NCBI GenBank assembly: GCA_913061365.1
Contig: CAJXUT010000012.1
Span: 1-32,448 of the forward strand
From: an uncultured Colwellia sp.
GTDB taxonomy: Bacteria; Pseudomonadota; Gammaproteobacteria; Enterobacterales; Alteromonadaceae
DNA: 32,448 nt
Direction: 5' to 3'
Of the stretch, positions 27,327 through 32,448 are shown piece by piece. Made by a program: the position numbers and the translations under genes. Each line of letters starts with the position of its first letter. The first letter of the stretch is position 1. The notes beneath the pieces are model-generated. The model was not told where the DNA came from. It searched no databases and was given only the letters and a program-made list of their open reading frames with translations.

Positions 27327-27367
27327 AATTACCTCAGTATTTAAGTTGAACTTTCACTGAGGTAATT
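27327..27367 (-). terminator. Intercistronic hairpin between pqqA and pqqB
   Basis: AATTACCTCAGT (27327-27338) and ACTGAGGTAATT (27356-27367) form a perfect 12-bp stem with a 17-nt loop. On the minus strand no T-run follows directly. A smaller hairpin ACACTT-ATA-AAGTGT followed by TCTTTT lies just downstream (near 27303-27317). Together they could terminate or stabilise most transcripts after pqqA, giving an excess of the precursor peptide. Confidence 0.6.
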
Positions 27368-27402
27368 TAATCTGAGTTTTGCTTTTTAGTGATGATATTG
27401 AA

Positions 27403-27474
27403 TTAACGGTTACTGATGTATAGTGTTACTTCAAATCCTAAACGCATTTCTTCAAAATTAGGCTTAATCCACAT
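27403..27474 (-). CDS. pqqA: PQQ precursor peptide PqqA
   Basis: The ribosomally made 23-residue substrate from which PQQ is cut. The whole product reads MWIKPNFEEMRLGFEVTLYI followed by SNR. It shows the MW-x-KP-x-F start and the crosslinked pair Glu15 and Tyr19 in the expected E-x3-Y spacing. AGGA lies 7 nt before the ATG (GAGGAATGAACT). The pqqB gene follows, then pqqC, pqqD and pqqE, all on this strand. It is too short for ordinary gene finders. Confidence 0.96.
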   Translation of the reverse strand: MWIKPNFEEMRLGFEVTLYISNR

Positions 27475-27540
27475 AGTTCATTCCTCGCTAGTTATTAATA
27501 TTGGTTTTCGGCATTCATTACTTTTCCTGAGTACCCTTTA

Positions 27541-27583
27541 ACTATATTTAATTTTAATTTAATAAAACATCCTACTTTAGATG
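27541..27583 (-). promoter_or_regulatory. pqqA promoter with GTAGGA element
   Basis: On the minus strand CATCTAAAGTAGGATG (27583-27568) contains GTAGGA (27575-27570). It abuts TGTTTT (27569-27564), a 17-nt A/T-rich spacer and TATAGT (27546-27541), placing the start near 27534 with a leader of about 60 nt. The weak -35 with an element directly upstream fits activation by a NarL-type regulator. The same layout precedes the porin gene. Confidence 0.6.
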
Positions 27584-27651
27584 GAAAAGAATAGGGCGCA
27601 GGCATGAAATAACGACTTAACTCAATTTCTGTTTGTTTAGGTTGTGGTAAA

Positions 27652-27900
27652 TTATTGATGTTTTAAAGCACAGGCTTTACATATGCATGTTTTGCCTTTA
27701 GTACCCGCGGGAACTTTATTTAATAATGCTTTAGAAAATTGTATTGCGGGATCATTGCACCAACAGTCTTGGCTTGAGGTACAAGTCATTACATTGCCAC
27801 AGTCATTACTTTCATGACATAAAGGGCAAAGGTTAGGATTGATATTATCTGAACTGTTAACGTGAGAGCTTTTAAATACTATTGGTTTTGTATTAGTCAT
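27652..27900 (-). CDS. Cysteine-rich CWC family protein
   Basis: An 82-residue protein with nine cysteines (25, 28, 34, 40, 46, 48, 72, 74, 77). The pattern CPLCHESNDCGN, then SQDCWCND and a terminal CICKAC, matches the small cysteine-rich CWC family, presumed metal-binding and of unknown role. AGGT lies upstream of the ATG. It sits on the same strand just upstream of pqqA, but a 177-nt gap with the pqqA promoter separates them. Involvement in PQQ chemistry is not indicated. Confidence 0.8.
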   Translation of the reverse strand: MTNTKPIVFKSSHVNSSDNINPNLCPLCHESNDCGNVMTCTSSQDCWCNDPAIQFSKALLNKVPAGTKGKTCICKACALKHQ

Positions 27901-27944
27901 TTTAGTACCTGACTGCTTTTTATTTATAATACACTTGTTTTATA

Positions 27945-27993
27945 AATCAAGATTATTATTTTGATTGCTAAAGCCTAAATAATAATCTTGATT
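27945..27993. terminator. Perfect 17-bp A/T-rich inverted repeat
   Basis: AATCAAGATTATTATTT (27945-27961) and its exact inverse (27977-27993) are separated by 15 nt. It lies between the end of the DUF1194 operon and the start of the CWC gene, both on the minus strand. No T-run follows on the minus strand. A terminator or mRNA 3'-end stabiliser for the DUF1194 operon is likely; an operator for the CWC gene is also possible. Confidence 0.5.
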
Positions 27994-28048
27994 ATTACAA
28001 CTAAGTTGCTCTATCGACTCGTTATAATAGAAAAACCTTATCTAAAAA

Positions 28049-28462
28049 CTATATTTCAGTAAGTAACTGGTATTCTATCGTTTTATAAAGCACTCCGTTG
28101 ATATATAACTCCATTGCATAATTACCTGGCATATCATCTTTTTGGGTTTTCATAAATACTGCACCTTTGCCATTTATGACCATTGTTTTACCCATTATTT
28201 TTTCGGTGTTTGATGGGTTTTTAGGTAATATGTGTACAGAGCCCACGGTAAAATTTTCTTGGCTATCTTTCGATATGATCAATCCATAGAGTGAGTTTTT
28301 ACCTGATTTATTAATCGGTACATAAGTTGTCTCTTTAAAACCAACAGGTGTGCCATATTCATTTTGCAAGACAATACCAAACTCTAAATTGTAATCAACC
28401 TCCATGGTATAAGCTGAAAAATGAATCAGTGATAAACTTAGCAATAGCATTAATGTTTTCAT
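28049..28462 (-). CDS. Small exported protein of unknown function
   Basis: 137 residues with a signal peptide (MKTLMLLLSLSLIHFSAYT) and a mature beta-rich domain that ends in MPGNYAMELYINGVLYKTIE, resembling periplasmic immunoglobulin-like or DUF3859-type proteins. I cannot name the family with confidence. Its ATG overlaps the stop of the PEP-CTERM gene as ATGA, and the ribosome-binding site AAGGAG lies within the end of that gene, so the two are translationally coupled and probably act together at the envelope. Confidence 0.75.
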   Translation of the reverse strand: MKTLMLLLSLSLIHFSAYTMEVDYNLEFGIVLQNEYGTPVGFKETTYVPINKSGKNSLYGLIISKDSQENFTVGSVHILPKNPSNTEKIMGKTMVINGKGAVFMKTQKDDMPGNYAMELYINGVLYKTIEYQLLTEI

Positions 28463-29244
28463 AATAGCTCCTTATGACTTTTATGTTTTCTACAGATAAC
28501 AAAACTAAGTGCAGTTAAAAATAAAACAATTGAATTTGGCTCTGGAATACTAACGACTACATTACCTGGAGGCGCTACTCCTTGTATTTCAGAAGCGATT
28601 TTAACTTCAATTGCAGATTGAAAATCTTCAAATGTTGCAGGGGCTAAAAGAAAAGCATTATTGCCAGCAACAACGTTATATTCATACTCATCAATCACTC
28701 TTTGATTTGACGTGATAACAATGCCATTAATTTTAGTTACGCCGGCATTTATTGCTTCATCTCTAGCATCCTCAGGATTCATACCACTATTATTAGTGCC
28801 ATCACCTGATACATCGATCACTTGTGAAAGACCTTGAAAACCATTTGCTTCAAACTGACTATAGCCATAGTTTATTGCTTCACCTATTGCTGTCATGCCG
28901 GAAAAAGGTCTCGCTAGGGTGTCAATTGTCGATGCAAATGCATTAGATGCTACAGGCGAGTCAACTAGGGTCCAATCAATCATAACTTCTTGCTGAGCAG
29001 CACCTGACCACATAATTAGTTGCACAGCTATTTTACCATTTGTACCATTTATTATGGCATTTTGAACATTGCTACTTTCAAATGCTGCTTTGTAGCCATC
29101 CATTTGTAATTGATATTCACTTGAGTTGACGCTACCTGATATATCTATAAGTAGCTGTAACTCTACATCAACGACTTCTATCGCTTTAACGGTAGGGCTT
29201 GTATAAAGCAATACTAAAAACCAAAGTAAGATGTTATGTCTCAT
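28459..29244 (-). CDS. DUF1194 / von Willebrand A-like protein with PEP-CTERM sorting signal
   Basis: A 261-residue exported protein. The signal peptide covers about 1-21. A von Willebrand A-like (DUF1194) domain occupies about 22-220: the MIDAS-type motif Asp34-x-Ser36-x-Ser38 is in LLIDISGSVNSSEY, with Thr118 in SGMTAIGEA and Asp148 in DVSGDGTNN. The C-terminus shows the exosortase signal: Pro-Glu-Pro at 234-236 (SIPEPNSIVLFL), a hydrophobic helix and a basic tail (CRKHKSHKELL). Such signals direct cleavage and surface sorting by an exosortase encoded elsewhere. GGGAGA precedes the ATG. A weak sigma-54-like site is present upstream. Confidence 0.88.
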   Translation of the reverse strand: MRHNILLWFLVLLYTSPTVKAIEVVDVELQLLIDISGSVNSSEYQLQMDGYKAAFESSNVQNAIINGTNGKIAVQLIMWSGAAQQEVMIDWTLVDSPVASNAFASTIDTLARPFSGMTAIGEAINYGYSQFEANGFQGLSQVIDVSGDGTNNSGMNPEDARDEAINAGVTKINGIVITSNQRVIDEYEYNVVAGNNAFLLAPATFEDFQSAIEVKIASEIQGVAPPGNVVVSIPEPNSIVLFLTALSFVICRKHKSHKELL

Positions 29245-29280
29245 AGCTGTTCTCCCTTTATTTAACTTTTTAAATTACAT

Positions 29281-29296
29281 TACATTTTTAATGCCA
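29281..29296 (-). promoter_or_regulatory. Weak sigma-54-like promoter of the PEP-CTERM operon
   Basis: On the minus strand TGGCATTAAAAATGTA has TGGCA at the -24 position and ATGTA instead of TTGCA at the -12 position, with correct spacing. A start near 29270 would leave 26 nt before the ATG. The -12 mismatch makes it tentative. Confidence 0.3.
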
Positions 29297-29345
29297 AATT
29301 TTAATTTGTTGATATAAAAGGTTTTTTTGTTTTTAATTGTTTCAG

Positions 29346-29385
29346 TGTTGCAATTTGCCAATGTGAGTTGTTGCAATATGCAACA
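29346..29385. promoter_or_regulatory. TGTTGCA half-sites and palindrome between divergent genes
   Basis: TGTTGCA occurs at 29346-29352 and 29369-29375, the latter facing TGCAACA at 29379-29385 to give a perfect 7-bp-arm palindrome with spacer ATA. The palindrome lies about 100 nt from the minus-strand and 130 nt from the plus-strand predicted starts, the usual distance for an enhancer-binding-protein site at sigma-54 promoters. Confidence 0.5.
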
Positions 29386-29480
29386 CATGACAATGAAAAA
29401 TATCACTTATCTCATTACTTTATAAATACAAAAATCATAATCGATTGTTTTATAAAGGTTTTATTTATTATCGAAAAGGT

Positions 29481-29496
29481 TGGCCACAAGTTTGCA
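29481..29496 (+). promoter_or_regulatory. Sigma-54 (RpoN) promoter
   Basis: TGGCCACAAGTTTGCA has the -24 TGGC and -12 TTTGCA elements with the exact 12-nt GG-to-GC phasing of RpoN promoters. The predicted start is near 29507, followed by GAGGT at 29524 and an ATG pair at 29533/29536. Confidence 0.65.
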
Positions 29497-29532
29497 ATAT
29501 CCTCGATATGATTGAACCGTTTCGAGGTAACA

Positions 29533-30363
29533 ATGATGAAGAACTCAGCCTATCGTAAAGACAAGTACATACATGGAACTGCACAAAAGAAAGAAAAGCT
29601 CTACATTATATTTGCTTGGATTATCATACTCTCACTGGCTTGCGCTATTTTTTTTGGTTGGAATGAAATGAGTAAACTGAATGCCAAAATTGATAATAAT
29701 AGAATGACCATTAAGTTATATGAACAAGAGCTATCTATTCTTCGTACAATAAATCCTTATCAAGGTGATAGTAATGATTTAGTACAAACGGCTATTAATA
29801 ACTCTGATGTATTTCCAGGGTGGGTAACGCGGGTATATCCGTTACCAACATCAAAAGACAGGTTGAATCAACAAAGTGACTTTGGTTCGTTCGTTATGAA
29901 CGGTACCCAATTTACATTAGCAAGTCACAAAATGCATGGTATTGATCAGCCAACTAAAAGTATGTACCGTCTTAGTGGTTTGCTACCAAGCTTGATTAAG
30001 GGGCGCCATCAAATAGGGGTTGAATTTAACTTTTTAGATACAGTGCAAGGTTACGCTAAAAGTAAAACAACTAAAATAGGATCATGTTTCGCTCAGATAG
30101 TGGTTAACCATAAGCGAGTCATTGATAAGCGCGTTAGTATGGTCACTCGTTTTGAAACGTCTAGTGTTGTAACTGGAGAAGTAGAGTTAGGAAGAGGTTT
30201 ATTTCCTATTGATGCAGTTATTTATTGTGATGAAAAATCAGACTTTAATAACAAAGATGTTGAGGTGTCATTCTCATTTAGAAACCCAGCTCAACAGCGA
30301 TTGACACGTACTAGTAACTCAATTTTTCACATTTATAGTCCTAAATTAGTGAGTGAACTTTAA
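29533..30363 (+). CDS. Single-pass membrane protein of unknown function
   Basis: About 276 residues. ATG 29533 or the adjacent ATG 29536 is the start: GAGGT lies 4 or 7 nt upstream and a TTG at 29512 falls too close to the predicted transcript start. A basic cytoplasmic N-terminus (about 1-24) precedes one hydrophobic helix (about 26-45, IIFAWIIILSLACAIFFGW), a short coiled-coil-like stretch and a periplasmic domain of about 200 residues rich in beta-strand patterns, with two Cys (in IGSCFAQ and VIYCDEK) that could pair. I do not recognise the family. Transcription from a sigma-54 promoter divergent to a PEP-CTERM gene suggests a role in exopolysaccharide or surface biology. Confidence 0.75.
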   Translation: MMKNSAYRKDKYIHGTAQKKEKLYIIFAWIIILSLACAIFFGWNEMSKLNAKIDNNRMTIKLYEQELSILRTINPYQGDSNDLVQTAINNSDVFPGWVTRVYPLPTSKDRLNQQSDFGSFVMNGTQFTLASHKMHGIDQPTKSMYRLSGLLPSLIKGRHQIGVEFNFLDTVQGYAKSKTTKIGSCFAQIVVNHKRVIDKRVSMVTRFETSSVVTGEVELGRGLFPIDAVIYCDEKSDFNNKDVEVSFSFRNPAQQRLTRTSNSIFHIYSPKLVSEL

Positions 30364-30371
30364 ACTTAAAA

Positions 30372-31838
30372 TTAGCAAGGGAATGCGAGTGTAAAGGTGC
30401 TGCCTTTACCCACTGAAGAGTCTACCGTAATTTTTGCATTGTGTTTAGTGATGATTGCATAGGAAACAGATAAGCCAAGCCCTGTTCCTTTGCTGTCATC
30501 TTTTGTTGTATAAAAGGGTTCAAAAATCCTGGTGATGGTGTCATTTTTCATGCCTATACCATTATCTTTAACTGTGATAATGGCTTCGTTATCGCTCCTT
30601 GATGTTTGAATTGATAACACGCCTTTTTCTGGCATGGCATCGATAGCATTGATAAAAAGGTTAACAAAAACTTGCTGTAGTTGACCAAAATTCCCTTCTA
30701 CGGTTAAGTTATCAGATTCATGATTGATATTAACGTCATACTTATATTTTATCTTATTGGTCACTATTGCTAAAGAATCGTCAATCACTTCAATTAAATT
30801 AGTAGGAGAAAATTCACTGCCATCTTTTTTAGAAAATTGTTTTAAATTGGTGACTATATCTGCAACGCGTTTTACACCATTTAAGCAGGCAGAAAGCAGA
30901 TCTTTACTGTCTTCTTTTAAGAAGTTTAATTCATCAAAGTCAGGTGAATTATTCGCATCATCAGTAACGTTCTTATCAATAATTGACTCGTATTGCGCAA
31001 TATAATCTTGCAGGGTTTCTAAATTGCTTGATAAATAACTTAAAGGATTATTGATTTCGTGAGCAACGCCGGCAGCTAACTGACCAAGTGAAACCATTTT
31101 TTCATTGTGTATAAGCTGCTGTTGAGTTTTCTTTAAAAGTTTTAGCGTTTTCTTCAATTGCGAATAGTTAGTTGAAAGCATTCTTTCTGTTGAAGTTTTT
31201 TGCACAATACCTGTAAATTGGTTTGCTGCAATTGCTAACGTTGATTTAAAGTCATCGCTATAACAGTAGTGCTCTATATTGATTAAAATAATTTTGTTCA
31301 CTTTTTGGTGTTGCGGAATCTTTAATGCCAAAAGCAAAGGTTCTTGCATAAAGGGGATTACTTCACCAACATTTGAGGTTAAATTTGTTCTTATCCAAGT
31401 AGAGGATTCTGCGGGAATAAAAGTATTTAATAAGGTTTGTACAGACTCTGTTAATTCTAATTGTTGCCAATCGACATCATCTTTTTTTATGGTTAATAGA
31501 TTACTGATTACGCCATCTTTACACTGAAAAACGATAGAGGTGTGTTGCCCTAAAAGTTGTAGAACGTTTTCAATAAAAAACTTAGTTAGTTCATCTATAG
31601 TTTTATTTTCTATATGCTCTCTATTTAAAAATGACAAAAACTCTAATTGAATCTCTCGCACTTTTGCAGTTTCATAAGACGCTAACAATTCTTTTGTTGA
31701 ATCAAATTGCACTTCATTTTTTTTCGCTATCTGCGCCTCTAACTGCTGACGAGCTAATTTCTCTCTTGCTAAAGCTTTGGTGAGAAGTGTTATGGTTTCT
31801 TCGGGAGAAGGCTCTATATTTTGATATTGATTAGACAA
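30372..31838 (-). CDS. Histidine kinase paired with H-NOX (HnoK-like)
   Basis: A 488-residue soluble sensor kinase. It has an N-terminal coiled coil (about 15-65), a GAF-like sensor domain (about 66-215), a second coiled coil (225-250) and a phosphoacceptor with His260 in LGQLAAGVAHEINNPLSYL. The ATPase domain has QVFVNLFINAIDAMP (N-box), VKDNGIGM and GTGLGLSVSYAI. There is no receiver domain. The start is TTG at 31838, inside the end of the H-NOX gene (25-nt overlap); no in-frame ATG exists before the coiled-coil kinase core. In Shewanella and Vibrio the kinase encoded beside H-NOX is inhibited by NO-bound H-NOX and feeds cyclic di-GMP control. The same role is inferred here from the pairing. 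Confidence 0.9.
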   Translation of the reverse strand: MSNQYQNIEPSPEETITLLTKALAREKLARQQLEAQIAKKNEVQFDSTKELLASYETAKVREIQLEFLSFLNREHIENKTIDELTKFFIENVLQLLGQHTSIVFQCKDGVISNLLTIKKDDVDWQQLELTESVQTLLNTFIPAESSTWIRTNLTSNVGEVIPFMQEPLLLALKIPQHQKVNKIILINIEHYCYSDDFKSTLAIAANQFTGIVQKTSTERMLSTNYSQLKKTLKLLKKTQQQLIHNEKMVSLGQLAAGVAHEINNPLSYLSSNLETLQDYIAQYESIIDKNVTDDANNSPDFDELNFLKEDSKDLLSACLNGVKRVADIVTNLKQFSKKDGSEFSPTNLIEVIDDSLAIVTNKIKYKYDVNINHESDNLTVEGNFGQLQQVFVNLFINAIDAMPEKGVLSIQTSRSDNEAIITVKDNGIGMKNDTITRIFEPFYTTKDDSKGTGLGLSVSYAIITKHNAKITVDSSVGKGSTFTLAFPC

Positions 31839-32353
31839 TACTTATCCCCACAATGAACACATTTTGACTGCGATATTTGGGCTGGCGTTTCAAAATGCTT
31901 TGCTGCGCCAATAATTAATCCTTCGGCAAAGTAGCACATACCTCTTTTTGACACGTACCGCATGACTAATTCGTTTTCACTTGGCTGATCATAAAAAAAG
32001 GCAGGAGTGTAAGCACTTGTATCAGACTTTTTTACTTCCACATGTATTACATCATCAACAGCTCTAAGAAAAGAAAAAAGTGTATCAATGTGTGCTATAT
32101 GATGGCTTGCTAAAGAAAAGAGTGTTTTGAAGAAAAATATGCCAAATTCTTTTTGAATTTCACTAGCAGGTTTTGATACCTTATCAGAGAGTATCGAAAC
32201 AAGGGAAAACATGTCTTGATCGTTATACGTGTCAGAAGCTAAATAAATTCCATTACATTCTGACTCGCTTGCTTCAATGAGTTGTTGCCAAATATGCAAA
32301 CCATATTGCTCTTCAACGTAACTTTCAAAGCCGTTAAATACACTTCCTTTCAT
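31814..32353 (-). CDS. H-NOX heme nitric oxide sensor
   Basis: A 179-residue stand-alone heme-NO/O2-binding domain. The N-terminus MKGSVFNGFESYVEEQYGLH is characteristic. The proximal heme ligand is His104 in DDVIHVEVKK, and the Tyr133-x-Ser135-x-Arg137 motif (RYVSKRG) that grips the heme propionates is intact. Four cysteines (140, 165, 168, 173, the last three in KCVHCGDKYC) resemble the zinc/thiol site described in Shewanella and Vibrio H-NOX, which adds redox sensing. It is the first gene of the pair with the downstream kinase. The gene is complete, but its upstream region is cut 44 nt before the ATG by adapter sequence. Confidence 0.93.
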   Translation of the reverse strand: MKGSVFNGFESYVEEQYGLHIWQQLIEASESECNGIYLASDTYNDQDMFSLVSILSDKVSKPASEIQKEFGIFFFKTLFSLASHHIAHIDTLFSFLRAVDDVIHVEVKKSDTSAYTPAFFYDQPSENELVMRYVSKRGMCYFAEGLIIGAAKHFETPAQISQSKCVHCGDKYCLINIKI

Positions 32354-32397
32354 CTTTAAGTTTTGTCTATTTTTAAATAGGTTATACTCATTAATGT

Positions 32398-32448
32398 CTG
32401 TCTCTTATACACATCTGACGCTGCCGACGAAGAGGATAGTGTAGATCT
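32398..32448 (-). other. Illumina Nextera/P5 adapter (non-genomic)
   Basis: The reverse complement of the left-end adapter: mosaic end CTGTCTCTTATACACATCT (32398-32416), read-1 sequence GACGCTGCCGACGA, the same index as AGAGGATA, then GTGTAGATCT. Genomic sequence ends at or just before 32397. Confidence 0.98.

Noticed and set aside
1-32448. Inverted terminal sequences as a transposon or prophage boundary
   Set aside because: They are exact Illumina Nextera/P5 oligo sequences, including Tn5 mosaic ends from library preparation.

Overview
The window is AT-rich (about 37% GC by eye), densely coding Gram-negative DNA. The protein repertoire (RlmJ, YbiT, PagL-like outer-membrane enzyme, porin, TonB receptor, H-NOX/kinase pair, PEP-CTERM protein, PQQ operon) fits a marine gammaproteobacterium of the Alteromonadales, most like Colwellia/Thalassotalea. 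That placement is inferred from protein style, not from a search. Bases 1-50 and 32398-32448 are not genomic. They are Illumina Nextera/P5 adapter including an 8-base index, so the real sequence is 51-32397.

Left part (51-7440): a 5'-truncated M28 peptidase, an EctA-like GNAT acetyltransferase, a PagL-type lipid A deacylase homologue, a membrane diguanylate cyclase, the rRNA methyltransferase RlmJ, the ABC-F ATPase YbiT and a small two-helix membrane protein. This looks like ordinary chromosome.

Central part (7496-27474): sixteen consecutive minus-strand genes. Read in transcription order they are pqqA-B-C-D-E, a short M16 peptidase (PqqF candidate), an ExaC/AldB-type aldehyde dehydrogenase, a NosR-like FMN/4Fe-4S membrane protein, a FIST-domain protein (NosP-like), a PAS hybrid histidine kinase (NahK/ErcS'-like), a TonB receptor, a NitT/TauT-type ABC transporter (binding protein, permease, ATPase), a porin and a NarL/LuxR response regulator (ErbR/ExaE-like). 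This resembles the Pseudomonas quinoprotein ethanol-oxidation locus (cofactor synthesis, aldehyde disposal, regulators) with uptake functions added. The quinoprotein alcohol dehydrogenase and its cytochrome c are absent from the window. A GTAGGA element followed by a TGTTTT-N17--10 promoter occurs before pqqA and the porin, in a weaker form before the TonB receptor, and as a related dyad before the FIST gene. This suggests one regulon, perhaps driven by the response regulator.

Right part (27652-32353): a CWC-type cysteine-rich protein; a two-gene operon of a PEP-CTERM von Willebrand A-like (DUF1194) protein and a small exported protein; a divergent single-pass membrane protein with a well-formed sigma-54 promoter and shared upstream palindromes; then a histidine kinase cotranscribed with an H-NOX nitric oxide sensor.

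The most notable theme is that two different nitric-oxide sensing modules (FIST/NosP with hybrid kinase, and H-NOX with kinase) lie within 18 kb, one of them embedded in a PQQ alcohol-oxidation locus beside a NosR homologue.
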